Source of the DNA: Kribbella caucasensis
Lineage (GTDB): Bacteria; Actinomycetota; Actinomycetes; Propionibacteriales; Kribbellaceae
Assembly: GCF_004361855.1 (NCBI RefSeq)
Contig: NZ_SNWQ01000019.1
Coordinates: forward strand, 124,001 to 188,000
Length of the DNA: 64,000 bases
Reading direction: 5' to 3'
Shown here one piece after another: positions 23,847-32,783 of this stretch; the first letter of the stretch is position 1, and each line of letters opens with the position of its first letter. The position numbers and the translations under genes are program-made. The notes under the pieces are model-generated. The model made no database searches, was not told the origin of the DNA, and saw nothing but the letters and a program-made list of their open reading frames with translations.

Positions 23847-25040
23847 ATGAGTGACCTAACCAGGGCTCGAGCGCGCGCGGAGTCATTCGCGCACGCCGTC
23901 GATCACGGGCCCCGTCACTCTTCGCGACTGAGCGACGATCCTGAGTTGCTGGAAGCTGTGGAACTGGTCGGGCGGCTGAGGACCGCCGGAGCAGTGGCAC
24001 CGCGACCGGAGTTCTCTGCCGAGCTGAGGCACCGCCTCCTCGAGCAGGCAGCGGCCCGTGCCGCGACGACTCCGACCGTGGTGCGCAGCACGCCGAGCAG
24101 CGAGGAGGAGTCGCCTCCGCGCGAGGACGACGCGTCCGTGACACAGATCCGCCCCCGTCACGGCCGGCGCATCAGGCTGGTGGCCAGCACGGCCGCCTTG
24201 GTCCTGCTCGGAGGTGGCATCGGTTCCGCTGCCGCCGCCCAGCAGGCGATGCCCGGCGACACGCTGTACGGGATGAAGCGAAGCATCGAGAACGTCTCGA
24301 CCAACGTGAGCGTCGGCGACGACTCACGCGGCCGGCGCGATCTCGAGCATGCCATGAACCGTCTGTCCGAAGTCCGCGCGCTGGTCGGCAACGGTGGCGA
24401 CGTGGCCACCATCGACAGCACACTCGACGATTTCTCGGTCCAGGCCCGCAAGGGCGTGTCCCGGCTCGTCGCGTCGTACCAGCAGGACGGTGACACCACC
24501 TCGATCACGGCGATCACGGAGTTCATCACCAGCGCCCGCCAGGCCATAGGTGAGCTGGCTCCGCAGTTGCCGCCCGAGTCGCTGAAGTCCGCTGTCGAGG
24601 CGCTGGCGACGATCGAGCAGCTTGCCCAGCACACCAGTGTCGCCTGCCCCAAGTGCGACCAGCCGAAGCCGGCGAAGAATTCGGGGCAGCCGAGCGTGGA
24701 CAGGCCCGGCACCCAGGTGACCGAGCCGAAGGATCCGTCGAACCCGGTTCCGTCCGCGGACCCGACCACCGGTGGTGGGCCGACCGTGATCCCCAGCCAG
24801 GCGCCGAACACGACCGCGGTGGAAGAGAAGAACACCGCCAAGCCGACGACGCCGCTAGCCACCCCACCGGGCACCAAGCCGTCGAGCACACCGACGTCGA
24901 CACCGTCGGGCCCGCTCCCGACCCTGCCGACCGCCGGTACGCCGAGCTGGCCGTGGCCGTTCCCGACGACCCCGATCATCTCCCTACCAACCCTCAACAT
25001 CCCTGGGGTCCTCGAGACCCTGCTCCCACCCTGGAAGTAG
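23847..25040 (+). CDS. RsbN-like anti-sigma candidate with DUF5667 domain
   Basis: A 397-residue single-pass membrane protein. Residues 1-105 are cytoplasmic, ending in a basic stretch (RPRHGRRIRLV). One membrane helix lies at about 108-128. An extracellular helical DUF5667 domain follows (MPGDTLYGMKRSIENVSTNVS to about residue 260). A CPKC pair and a Pro/Thr/Ser-rich tail to the end suggest cell-wall spanning. In Streptomyces the gene after bldN encodes the membrane anti-sigma factor RsbN with similar layout, so the N-terminus here probably holds the sigma factor inactive. GAGGAGA precedes the ATG. A 16-base stem terminator follows. Confidence 0.78.
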   Translation: MSDLTRARARAESFAHAVDHGPRHSSRLSDDPELLEAVELVGRLRTAGAVAPRPEFSAELRHRLLEQAAARAATTPTVVRSTPSSEEESPPREDDASVTQIRPRHGRRIRLVASTAALVLLGGGIGSAAAAQQAMPGDTLYGMKRSIENVSTNVSVGDDSRGRRDLEHAMNRLSEVRALVGNGGDVATIDSTLDDFSVQARKGVSRLVASYQQDGDTTSITAITEFITSARQAIGELAPQLPPESLKSAVEALATIEQLAQHTSVACPKCDQPKPAKNSGQPSVDRPGTQVTEPKDPSNPVPSADPTTGGGPTVIPSQAPNTTAVEEKNTAKPTTPLATPPGTKPSSTPTSTPSGPLPTLPTAGTPSWPWPFPTTPIISLPTLNIPGVLETLLPPWK

Positions 25041-25052
25041 CAGTACTGACAG

Positions 25053-25099
25053 ACAGAGAGGACCCCGGCCGACATCTCGTCGACCGGGGTCCTCTCTGT
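25053..25099. terminator. strong bidirectional terminator hairpin
   Basis: The arms 25053-25068 and 25084-25099 are perfectly complementary over 16 bases (core GAGGACCCCGG), with a 15-base loop. The hairpin sits in the 65-base gap between the convergent RsbN-like and acyltransferase genes. Confidence 0.85.
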
Positions 25100-25105
25100 T
25101 GGTGG

Positions 25106-26200
25106 CTAGAAGAAGACGCTGCGGCGTTGCATGAGGAGGGCGTAGAGGGTCTGCTGGATGGTTTCACGGACCTGGTCGGTGACGTTGAAGACCAGCATCG
25201 GATCGTCGGCGGCGCCCTCGGGGAAGTCGTCGGTGCGGATCGGCTCGCCGAACTCGATCAGCCACTTGGACGGCAGCGGGATCAGGCCGAGCGGGCCCAG
25301 CAGCGGGAAGAACGGCGTGATCGGGATGTACGGGACGCCGAGCAGGCGGGCCAGCGACGCGATGTTGCCGACCAGCGGGTAGATCTCCTCGGCGCCGACG
25401 ATCGAACAGGGGACGATCGGTACGCCGGTCCGCATGGCGGCGCTGACGAATCCGCCCCGGCCGAACCGCTGCAGCTTGTACCGCTCGCTGAACGGCTTGC
25501 CGATCCCCTTGAACCCCTCGGGCCAGACGCCGACCAGGTTGCCCCGGCTGAGCAGCCGTTCCGCGTCGTCGTTGCTCGCCATCGTCGCGCCGCCCTTCCG
25601 CGCCAGCTCCCCCACGAACGGGGTCTGGAACACCAGGTCCGCGGCGAGGGTCCGGAGCGGCCGGTGCGCGTGGTCCGCGATGATCAGCTGGGTGACGAGT
25701 CCGTCCAGCGGCATCGTGCCGGAGTGGTTCGCCACGATCAGCGCGCCGCCGGTGTCGGGGATGTTCTCGACGCCACGGACCTCGACCCGGAACCACTTCT
25801 CCGCCAGCGGACGCAGTACCGACAGCAGCACCTGGTCGGTCAGCTCGGCGTCGTAGCCGAACTCGTCGACTTCATACTCCCCGGTCAGCCGCCGGCGCAG
25901 GAACGCGAGCCACTCGGCGACCTTGCGCTCCCCCTCGGCCCCGAAGGTATCCCGCACCAGCCGCTCGAACCCGGCGAAGTCCATCCCACCCGGTACGGCG
26001 TCCGCACCCACCTCGTCGACCCCAGCGGTCGGCACGGCCTCCTCTTTCACCGGACCCGGGTTGTCGGCGGCCTTACGGGAGCTTTTCTTCCGTGGGGTGC
26101 CGGCTAGGGCACGAGCCGCGGCGGAAGGCGTTGTCCGGCGGCCGGTGCCGCGACCCGGGCGGCCGCCGGAGCCGATCGGGATCACGTCCGCGTCAGCCAC
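25106..26200 (-). CDS. phospholipid/glycerol acyltransferase (PlsC family)
   Basis: A 364-residue protein. The first 60 residues are a Gly/Arg/Pro-rich tail. The acyltransferase domain follows, with the catalytic NHSGTMPLD (HxxxxD), WPEGFKGIGKPF for phosphate binding, and VPCSIVGAEEIYP. It probably transfers an acyl chain from acyl-CoA or acyl-ACP to a lysophospholipid at the membrane. The exact acceptor is unknown. The start lies 8 bases inside the epimerase gene, so the two are coupled. This pair sits downstream of bldN-rsbN in other actinomycetes as recalled. Confidence 0.85.
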   Translation of the reverse strand: MADADVIPIGSGGRPGRGTGRRTTPSAAARALAGTPRKKSSRKAADNPGPVKEEAVPTAGVDEVGADAVPGGMDFAGFERLVRDTFGAEGERKVAEWLAFLRRRLTGEYEVDEFGYDAELTDQVLLSVLRPLAEKWFRVEVRGVENIPDTGGALIVANHSGTMPLDGLVTQLIIADHAHRPLRTLAADLVFQTPFVGELARKGGATMASNDDAERLLSRGNLVGVWPEGFKGIGKPFSERYKLQRFGRGGFVSAAMRTGVPIVPCSIVGAEEIYPLVGNIASLARLLGVPYIPITPFFPLLGPLGLIPLPSKWLIEFGEPIRTDDFPEGAADDPMLVFNVTDQVRETIQQTLYALLMQRRSVFF

Positions 26201-27191
26201 GCAACGCTCCCTTGAGCAACCGGGCTGTCGCGGTCACCGCACCCGTCCCGAGCTTGGCGCGGAAGTCGTCGAACGCCTGCGCGGTCGTGTACGCCGGTTC
26301 GAAGCCGAACTCCGTCCGCATCCGAGCGGTGTCAACGGCCCGTCCATAGGTCAGGAACGTGATCTGATCAGGCGAGAAGTCGGCCAGCCGGGCCCGCCGT
26401 ACGACGACCGCGGTGCTCGCCGCCGTGAACGAGGGCAGCCGCAGAGCCGGACGCCCGAGCCGCCGGATCGCCTGGGACAGCATCAGAATCCCGTCACCGG
26501 CCAAGTTGAACGTCCCGGGCCGGTCCTGGACTGTCGCGTGGTGGATCGCCTCGACCCCGTCGGACTCGTGCAGGAACTGCAGCCGCGCGTCGAACCCGAA
26601 GACGGTGGGGATCACCGGCATCGCGAAGTACCGGGTGATCGGGGAGTCGGTCTGCGGGCCGATCCAGTTGGCCATCCGCAGAGTGGTCACGCAGACGTCG
26701 GGGCGGCGCCGGGCGAACCCGCGCACGTATCCCTCGACCTCGACCGCGTCCTTGCTCAACCCGGTCTGATGGATCGCCCGGGGCGCCATCTCCTCGGTGA
26801 ACATCGCCGGATCGCGCGGACCCGCGCCGTACACGGTGGTGGACGACTTCACCACCAGCTTGCTCACGCCGGGCGCCTTCTGGCACGCGGCGAGCAGCTG
26901 CATGGTGCCGATGACGTTGATCTCCTTCATCGACGACCGGCCGCCGGCGCTTCCAGGGGTCGCCACAACGCCCGTGTGGACGACTGTGTCGACGCCCTCA
27001 CCGGCGATGACCTTCGCGATCACGGGATTGCGGATATCGGCCCGGACGAACCGGACCCGGCCGAGCTCGGCCCGGGGCGGAACCACGTCGATACCGATCA
27101 CGGTGTCGATGGACGGATCCGCGGCCAGTCGCCGGGCACACCGAGCACCGGCGTCCCGGGAGACGCCGGTCACCATCACTACGTGCGCCAC
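26193..27191 (-). CDS. NAD-dependent epimerase/dehydratase family protein
   Basis: A 332-residue extended short-chain dehydrogenase. The N-terminal Rossmann loop is VTGVSRDAGARCARRLA, a less usual GxxxxxG spacing. FVRADIRNPVIAKV, VVHTGVV and VKSSTTVYGAGPRDP follow. The active-site Tyr-Lys pair is not obvious, so catalysis may differ from sugar epimerases. It is coupled to the PlsC-type acyltransferase gene and lies 40 bases downstream of the bS22 gene, suggesting an envelope or lipid role. Confidence 0.78.
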   Translation of the reverse strand: MAHVVMVTGVSRDAGARCARRLAADPSIDTVIGIDVVPPRAELGRVRFVRADIRNPVIAKVIAGEGVDTVVHTGVVATPGSAGGRSSMKEINVIGTMQLLAACQKAPGVSKLVVKSSTTVYGAGPRDPAMFTEEMAPRAIHQTGLSKDAVEVEGYVRGFARRRPDVCVTTLRMANWIGPQTDSPITRYFAMPVIPTVFGFDARLQFLHESDGVEAIHHATVQDRPGTFNLAGDGILMLSQAIRRLGRPALRLPSFTAASTAVVVRRARLADFSPDQITFLTYGRAVDTARMRTEFGFEPAYTTAQAFDDFRAKLGTGAVTATARLLKGALRG

Positions 27192-27231
27192 GAGTGACCC
27201 CCAGCCTCGACAGCCGAGCGGCGGGACCTGC

Positions 27232-27333
27232 TTACTTGCCGAGCTTGCGGCGCTGCACCCGCGTCTTCTTCAGCAGCTTGCGGTGCTTCTTCTTCGCCAT
27301 CCGCTTACGGCGCTTCTTGATAACCGAACCCAC
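27232..27333 (-). CDS. ribosomal protein bS22 (AURKAIP1/COX24 domain)
   Basis: A 33-residue, extremely basic protein, read by hand. It starts with GTG at 27333 and contains SVIKKRRKRMAKKKHRKLL, which is almost unchanged across actinobacteria. In mycobacteria this peptide is a component of the small ribosomal subunit. It has no acidic residue. It lies upstream of the epimerase gene on the same strand and is usually missed by gene callers because of its size. Confidence 0.93.
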   Translation of the reverse strand: MGSVIKKRRKRMAKKKHRKLLKKTRVQRRKLGK

Positions 27334-27448
27334 AGTGGACCATCCAAACTTAAAGAGAGCGTCGGTAGAGCCTACCCGTAAGGATGCTTACCCACCTATT
27401 TGAGGTCCTATCGCCTGGTATGCACGTGGGTCATCCGGGCCCAGATGA

Positions 27449-27967
27449 TCAGGCCAAGTGCTCCCAGGTCAGCAGCGTGAGCTCGCGGCCTTTGTCCGTC
27501 GCGGGTTTGGGCGGTTGATCGGTGAGCAGATAACCCGACCGCCGCGCGACCGACGAACTCGCCTCGTTGTCCGGCTCGATCTCCAGAATCACCCGAGGCA
27601 GCCCGACGACCTCGTGGGCATAGGTGGTCAGCAGGACCAGCGCCCGTACGGCGAGGCCCTGACCGCGGTGCGCCGGTCCGATGGAGTACCCGAGCGCGGT
27701 GGTCTTCTCACCCAGCAGCACCTCGCCGAGCGGCCGCTCCCCGTCGGTCGTGATCGCGAGCTGGATCCGCCCGTTGTCGGACCGCGCGACGTCGTAGTAC
27801 GCCTCGGCGGCCGCGAGATCGAACGGCGTCCGCAGCGGCGTCCAGTACGCCACCTCCGGGTTGTCGAACAGTTCGACCATCGCCGCCAGATCACCCCGCT
27901 CCCACTCCCGCAGCACCAGCCCGTCCCCCACCAGCCGCACCCCCGGCCCGCCATACCTGTTCGTCAT
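27449..27967 (-). CDS. GNAT-family N-acetyltransferase
   Basis: A 172-residue acetyltransferase of the RimJ/RimL type. The N-terminus has LVLREWERGDLAAMVELF. The acetyl-CoA loop is seen in YSIGPAHRGQGLAVRALVLL, and the C-terminal EIEPDNEASSSVARRSGY is typical. It probably acetylates a protein N-terminus or small amine. It is monocistronic between the bS22 region and the SARP-like gene. Confidence 0.87.
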   Translation of the reverse strand: MTNRYGGPGVRLVGDGLVLREWERGDLAAMVELFDNPEVAYWTPLRTPFDLAAAEAYYDVARSDNGRIQLAITTDGERPLGEVLLGEKTTALGYSIGPAHRGQGLAVRALVLLTTYAHEVVGLPRVILEIEPDNEASSSVARRSGYLLTDQPPKPATDKGRELTLLTWEHLA

Positions 27968-28013
27968 GCTGCCCAGTCTCCAGTACTACGGCCCGCATGC
28001 GCAGGCGGTTTCG

Positions 28014-29936
28014 TCAGCGGGCGAGGTACGCCGCGACGGGTCCCAGGGTGAGCAGTCCGCTGCCGGCGCCGGCCAGTTCGTCCTTGGCGGGGGCGAGTTC
28101 GCGCTGTGCCATTTCAAGTATCGACTGGTTGCCCAGAGCAACGGCTGCCTGCGCGGCCAGGCACCACCTTGCTTCCAACAACAGATCGCGCGGCGGGTCC
28201 GGGATCCGCTCCAACGCCTTCGCCGCGTCATCACGGCGCTCCTCGGCCAACAACACGAACGGCCGCACCCACGGTTCGTAGGGCCCGAAGTCGTCGTCAT
28301 TCACCGCCGCCCCTTGCCGCAACCGCACCGACAGTAACGCCAACGGGAGCAGGCCGTGTTCAAGCCCAGGCATCCCGGCCCCGCGCAACAGCGAGGCCGC
28401 TGAGCGGTAGGCCGCCTCAATCTCCGCGGCCGGCGCATCACCCGCCGCCAACCGCAGCGCGCGGTACCAGGTGGTGAATACGCCGACCAGCGGCAGTTCG
28501 TGCCGATCGGCCAGGTGATCGGCGGCCACGGCATGATGATCGGCGGTGGCGAAGTCGGCGAGCGCGCTGCGCGCCTGCAAGCGGATCAGGTGCCCCAACA
28601 CCTCGAAAGTGGTCAGCCCGTGCCGCGTGGACAGCTCGATCAGATCGGTGCCGATCTGGTCCCGCTGCAGTGCCAGACCGGCGCGGTGGAAGGTCTGCAT
28701 GAACACGCCGTTCAGCACGAACGCCCGCAACCCCGGATCGTCCAGCCCTCGCGAGATCTCCTCCGCCTCCCGCGCCGCCGCCGGTCCACGCGCCGCCCGC
28801 GTCCCCCGCGACTCCACCGCAATCGTCGCCAACAACCGCACCCGAGCCACCTCCCGACCAAGCGGCGGGAGGGCCGCCAGCGCGCGCTCGGCCGCGGCGA
28901 CGATCTGAGCTGCCTGGTTCTCGTCGTCTGAGCGGGTCCAGATCGCCGGGACGTCGTAGGCGCCGATCACTCGTGCGGTCAGGTCGGCATCCCCGAGTTC
29001 CTCGGCCGCGGTGATCGCGGCGAGGCGGTGCTGCCGGGCCGCTTCGAGTCCGCCGCCACCGGTGACCGCGAGCCCACGCAGCAACCCGACCGTCGACTCC
29101 AACCTCACCCGGGCGCCCATCCCCACGGTCCGGTCGTACGCCGCGACGGCCTCTGTCCACACCTGACCGGCCGGGTCCAAGTGGTTCGCCTGGTTGAGGA
29201 TGTCCTGCTCCAACCGGCGAAGGGCAGGACCGGGATCGACCCCGAGCTGCTCGACCAAGAGGCCGCGGGCGCGGCGTAGTACGGCCAGGGCATCACCTTG
29301 GCGGCCGGCGCGGCACAGCGCGAGCGCCAGCAACCGCCACGCCTCCTCGCGCCACGGGTGCTCGATCACGTGGGCATCCAGCTCGGCGACCACCTCAGCC
29401 GCGCGGCCGAGGGACAACCGCGCATCGGCTCGGCTCTCGATCGCTTGCAGGCGGAGTTCCGCGAGCCGGGAGCGTTCCGCATGCGCCCAGCCCTCGTCGG
29501 CGTACTCCGCATAGGCCGGGCCACGCCACCAGGTCAGCGCCTCGTCGAGCCTGTCCTGCGCCTCGGCCGGAGCAACCTTGGCGGCAACGTTGACCGCCCG
29601 CTCGAACCGCCAGGCATCCACATCCTCCGGCCCCGCCCGCAACGCATAACCCGGCCCCTCGGTCACCAGCAAGCGCGCTGGAGCCCGGGGCGCCCGCTCC
29701 GGCTCGATCGCCCGCCGCAGCGACGCGACAAACGTCCGTACTGCGCTCAGTGCACCCGCCGGCGGGTCTATCCACAGCTCGTCGACCAGCAACTCCACCG
29801 GTACGACGCGCCCGCGGGCGACGATCAACCGGGCGAGCACCGCACGATGCCGCGGCCCCTTCAACCCGACCGGATCACCGTTGTTGTCCCAGGCAACCAC
29901 CGGGCCGAGCACCCCGAAACTCGACCGCTCGCCCAT
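28014..29936 (-). CDS. SARP/AfsR-type transcriptional regulator with bacterial transcriptional activation domain
   Basis: About 640 residues. The N-terminus is an OmpR-like DNA-binding domain (FGVLGPVVAWDNNGDPV, then GPRHRAVLARLIVARGRVVPVELLVDELW). A BTAD helical domain follows at about 97-245 (EALTWWRGPAYAEYADEGWA, ALCRAGRQGDALAVLRRAR). The C-terminal 350 residues are TPR-like helices. There is no NB-ARC ATPase domain, unlike AfsR. The ATG at 29936 directly precedes the conserved domain; an ATG at 29957 is possible. It diverges from the hydrolase gene at 29980 with about 43 bases between starts, so it may control it. Confidence 0.83.
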   Translation of the reverse strand: MGERSSFGVLGPVVAWDNNGDPVGLKGPRHRAVLARLIVARGRVVPVELLVDELWIDPPAGALSAVRTFVASLRRAIEPERAPRAPARLLVTEGPGYALRAGPEDVDAWRFERAVNVAAKVAPAEAQDRLDEALTWWRGPAYAEYADEGWAHAERSRLAELRLQAIESRADARLSLGRAAEVVAELDAHVIEHPWREEAWRLLALALCRAGRQGDALAVLRRARGLLVEQLGVDPGPALRRLEQDILNQANHLDPAGQVWTEAVAAYDRTVGMGARVRLESTVGLLRGLAVTGGGGLEAARQHRLAAITAAEELGDADLTARVIGAYDVPAIWTRSDDENQAAQIVAAAERALAALPPLGREVARVRLLATIAVESRGTRAARGPAAAREAEEISRGLDDPGLRAFVLNGVFMQTFHRAGLALQRDQIGTDLIELSTRHGLTTFEVLGHLIRLQARSALADFATADHHAVAADHLADRHELPLVGVFTTWYRALRLAAGDAPAAEIEAAYRSAASLLRGAGMPGLEHGLLPLALLSVRLRQGAAVNDDDFGPYEPWVRPFVLLAEERRDDAAKALERIPDPPRDLLLEARWCLAAQAAVALGNQSILEMAQRELAPAKDELAGAGSGLLTLGPVAAYLAR

Positions 29937-29979
29937 GGCGCCAACGGTAACGCTCATCGAATGCTCATCGAACAGACCC

Positions 29980-30852
29980 ATGACCATCGCCGGATTCGAC
30001 TGCCAGCGGATCCCCGTCGCCGACGGAGTGTCACTCGCCGCGGCCGTCGGCGGGAGCGGCAGCCCGATCGTGTTGCTGCACGGGTTCCCGCAGACACACC
30101 TGATGTGGCGGCACGTCGCCTTCGACCTCGCGGCGGACCACACTGTGATCTGCCCGGACCTCCGCGGGTACGGCGCGAGCGACAAACCGGCCGAGACCGA
30201 CGGATCGGCGTACTCGAAACGTACGATGGCCGCCGACATCGTCGCGCTGGCGAAGTCCCTGGGACACGACCGCTTCGCCCTCGCCGGACACGATCGCGGC
30301 GCGCTCGTCGCGTTCCGGGCCGGCCTCGACCACGCCGACACGATCACCCAGCTGGCGATCCTCGACGTGCTCCCGACGCTGGACATGTGGTCCGTACTGC
30401 AAGGCCGCAGCGCCGCGGTCGGGTTCCACCTCTATCTGATGGCCCAGCCCGCCGGGCTACCCGAACAACTCATCTCGGCCAGCCCCGACGCGTTCTTCGG
30501 CTACTTCCTCGATCTCTGGGCGAACGACCCGGCCGCAATCCCGGCCGGCATCCGTACGGCGTACCTGGATGCCTGCCGGGCCGCCGTACCGTCGATCGTC
30601 GCCGACTACCGCGCCACGGCCGGGATCGACATCACCCACGACCAGGCCGATCGCGACGCCGGCAACCGGCTCGGTATGCCGGTCACGGTCGTCCAGCAGG
30701 ACTGGGGTTCCGCCCTGGGTTTCGACGCCGCCGCCCTGTGGTCGCAGTGGGCGCCGGATCTCGACCACCGGACAACGTCCGCCGGCCACTTCATGGCCGA
30801 AGAGTCCCCGGCCGAGATCAGCAAGCTCTTACGCGAGCTGCTGACTCGGTAA
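29980..30852 (+). CDS. alpha/beta hydrolase (haloacetate dehalogenase/epoxide hydrolase-like)
   Basis: A 290-residue alpha/beta-hydrolase. VLLHGFPQTHLMWRHVA carries the oxyanion motif HGFP. The nucleophile elbow is GHDRGALVAFR with Asp instead of Ser, as in dehalogenases and epoxide hydrolases. The late histidine is in TTSAGHFMAEESP. DLRGYGASDKP is typical of this subgroup. The ATG at 29980 is chosen at the start of homology; upstream in-frame codons read through the divergent promoter. A terminator hairpin follows. Substrate unknown. Confidence 0.85.
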   Translation: MTIAGFDCQRIPVADGVSLAAAVGGSGSPIVLLHGFPQTHLMWRHVAFDLAADHTVICPDLRGYGASDKPAETDGSAYSKRTMAADIVALAKSLGHDRFALAGHDRGALVAFRAGLDHADTITQLAILDVLPTLDMWSVLQGRSAAVGFHLYLMAQPAGLPEQLISASPDAFFGYFLDLWANDPAAIPAGIRTAYLDACRAAVPSIVADYRATAGIDITHDQADRDAGNRLGMPVTVVQQDWGSALGFDAAALWSQWAPDLDHRTTSAGHFMAEESPAEISKLLRELLTR

Positions 30853-30864
30853 ACGGGCAGCGCG

Positions 30865-30895
30865 AAGCGGCCGGTCGCTGGGGATCCGGCCGCTT
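30865..30895. terminator. bidirectional terminator hairpin
   Basis: AAGCGGCCGG (30865-30874) pairs perfectly with CCGGCCGCTT (30886-30895) across an 11-base loop, followed by GTGTTGTG. It separates the convergent hydrolase and HTH genes. Confidence 0.75.
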
Positions 30896-30906
30896 GTGTT
30901 GTGTGG

Positions 30907-31122
30907 TTATCCGGCCTGGAAGAAGGCGCCCTTGAGGTAGTCGTGCACGGCGTCCTCGGAGACCCGGAAGGAACGACCCACGCGGACCGCGGGCAGCTCG
31001 CCGGAGTGCACCAGCCGGTACACCGTCATCTTGGACACGCGCATGGCCGTGGCAACCTCCGCCACGGTCAGAAACTTCACCTCAGCGAGCGGCTGCTCAC
31101 CGCCGGACTTCTTTGATGCCAT
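30907..31122 (-). CDS. small excisionase-type HTH DNA-binding protein
   Basis: A 71-residue protein of the MerR/excisionase winged-helix type: FLTVAEVATAMRVSKMTVYRLVHSGELPAVRVGRSFRVSEDAV. The start at 31122 (MASKKSGGEQPLAEVK) is preferred, with GGAAG upstream, over one seven residues earlier. It is not BldC, whose sequence differs. A near relative close to bldN in Streptomyces, called bdtA as recalled, is a BldD target, so a developmental role is possible. Binding sites are unknown. Confidence 0.85.
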   Translation of the reverse strand: MASKKSGGEQPLAEVKFLTVAEVATAMRVSKMTVYRLVHSGELPAVRVGRSFRVSEDAVHDYLKGAFFQAG

Positions 31123-31248
31123 TGCGCACCGCACTTCCAGCACGGATCGTGCGCCGGCTTCCCCTCCGGCACCTCCGCCCGTGCATGAACTGAGCGTAGT
31201 GGCTGTTGGTGCGAATGGGAAAGAGGGTGTCTGGTGTGACTAAAACAG

Positions 31249-32424
31249 TCAGTACGTGGGATCGAGGCCGAGCAGCGGAAAGCTCACGTCCCGGGTCGCC
31301 TTGATCGAGCGGTCCAGCCAGGTGTCGGGGTTGTACCCGGTCGACCAATCCGCGTACGACGCGTCACGGCCGTCGGTCATCCGGGCCGGAGCGACCCGGC
31401 CGTACCGGATCCGGATGTCCTCGCGCCAGCCCTCGGGAACCGGCATGTCCGGATCGATCGGCTGGCCGGCCACGATCGCGAGCAGGTGCGTCCACGCGCG
31501 TGGGACGACGTCGATGATCGCGTAACCGCCGCCCCCGGTCGCGACCCACTTGCCGCCGCAGGTCTCGTGGGCCAGGTCGTGCAGGGCCAGGTACGCCGCG
31601 CGCTGGCCGTCGACGGACTTCGTCAAATGCGCGAGCGGGTCCTCAACGTGCGAGTCGCAGCCGTGTTGCGTCACCAGCACACTCGGTCCGAACGCCTTCA
31701 CCACATCCGGCACGATCGCGTGGAACGCCCGCAACCAGCCGGCATCCCCGGTCCCCGGCGGCAGCGGGATGTTGACCGCGGTCCCCTCGGCACCAGGGCC
31801 ACCGGTCTCCCCCGCCGTACCCGTGCCGGGGAACAACGTGGTCGGCGACTCGTGCAGGCTCACGGTCAGCACCCGCGGATCGTCGTAGAAGACCGCCTGT
31901 ACTCCGTCGCCGTGGTGCACGTCCACATCGACGTACGCGACCCGCTCGGCACCGTGATCGAGCAGCCACTGGATCCCGACCGCGGGGTCGTTGTAGACGC
32001 AGAATCCGCTGGCGGAGTTGGGCATCGCGTGATGCAGGCCGCCCGAGATGTTGGCCGCGTGCAGGACGTCGCCCTCCCAGACGGCCCGCGCGGCCTCGAC
32101 GGTCGCGCCTACGACATGCGCCGACGCCTCGTGCATCTGTGGGAAGCAGTAGGTGTCCTCGGTGCCGAGTCCATGCACCGGATCGGGTCTGTCAGGGTCC
32201 TCGCCCGCGCGTTTCACCGCGGCGATGTACTCCTCGGTGTGCACGGTCGCGATCAACGCGTCGTCCGCGACGGGAGCCGGGACGACCTTGAGCTGATCGA
32301 GTACGCCGAGCGCGCGAGCCAGCCGGACCGTCAGGTCGACCCGGATCGGACTCATCGGATGCCCGTGCCCGAAGTCGTACGCGGTCAGCCCCTCGTCGAA
32401 CACCAGCATCGCCTCACCACTCAT
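31249..32424 (-). CDS. acuC: AcuC-like deacetylase (histone deacetylase superfamily)
   Basis: A 391-residue zinc-dependent deacetylase. GGLHHAMPNSASGFCVYND contains the active-site His pair. VAYVDVDVHHGDGVQAVFY carries the metal-binding Asp and His, and TGGGGYAI the late Gly-rich loop. In Bacillus the AcuC family removes acetyl groups from acetyl-CoA synthetase lysines. It is a single gene here with a short gap to the amphi-Trp gene on the same strand. No acetyltransferase partner or acetoin gene is adjacent, so its target is unknown. Confidence 0.9.
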   Translation of the reverse strand: MSGEAMLVFDEGLTAYDFGHGHPMSPIRVDLTVRLARALGVLDQLKVVPAPVADDALIATVHTEEYIAAVKRAGEDPDRPDPVHGLGTEDTYCFPQMHEASAHVVGATVEAARAVWEGDVLHAANISGGLHHAMPNSASGFCVYNDPAVGIQWLLDHGAERVAYVDVDVHHGDGVQAVFYDDPRVLTVSLHESPTTLFPGTGTAGETGGPGAEGTAVNIPLPPGTGDAGWLRAFHAIVPDVVKAFGPSVLVTQHGCDSHVEDPLAHLTKSVDGQRAAYLALHDLAHETCGGKWVATGGGGYAIIDVVPRAWTHLLAIVAGQPIDPDMPVPEGWREDIRIRYGRVAPARMTDGRDASYADWSTGYNPDTWLDRSIKATRDVSFPLLGLDPTY

Positions 32425-32469
32425 GCCCCGACGATAGCCTCCAACCTCCCGTCGCGCCTCGCCTCGTGC

Positions 32470-32721
32470 TCAGACCTCGTCGTCGTCCTCGGGGGCCTCG
32501 GGGGTGTCGGCGAGCTTCCATTTCAGCTGGAACTCGATCTCTACCTCGTCGTCGCCGCGCTCGTGCTCGACGCTGATCTGGGCGTCTTTCGGGACGGTGA
32601 AACGCTCACCGGCGACCTGGATCCGGAACGGCTTGCCCGCGTCCAGGGCGTCCGCCAGCCGGCGGAGCTTGGCGGTGAAGTCGGTGACTGAATAGGTGCG
32701 TTCGACATCTCGCTCACTCAT
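32470..32721 (-). CDS. amphi-Trp domain-containing protein
   Basis: An 83-residue protein. The pattern VTDFTAKLRRLADALDAGKPF, then VAGERFTVPKDAQISVEHERG and EVEIEFQLKWKL, is the amphi-Trp domain, ending in an acidic tail (APEDDDEV). GGAAGGA lies 8 bases before the ATG at 32721. Function is unknown for the family. It lies divergent to the trpS leader region and just upstream of the AcuC-like gene. Confidence 0.85.
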   Translation of the reverse strand: MSERDVERTYSVTDFTAKLRRLADALDAGKPFRIQVAGERFTVPKDAQISVEHERGDDEVEIEFQLKWKLADTPEAPEDDDEV

Positions 32722-32783
32722 GACCGCAATCCTTCCAGCCACCAGGGTCGCCACGGCGGCCGGAGTACGGGTATCTTGGGGAC

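Noticed and set aside
29937..30386. An upstream extension of the SARP-type regulator.
   Set aside because: It runs antisense through the alpha/beta hydrolase gene, and the DNA-binding domain starts right after 29936.
30853..30906. A possible small RNA gene after the hydrolase.
   Set aside because: The hairpin lies right at two convergent gene ends and is better explained as a terminator.
30907..31122. Identity of the small HTH protein as BldC.
   Set aside because: BldC has a different recognition segment (RVDPKTVTRWAKAGK); here it is MRVSKMTVYRLVHSG. It belongs to another excisionase-type family.
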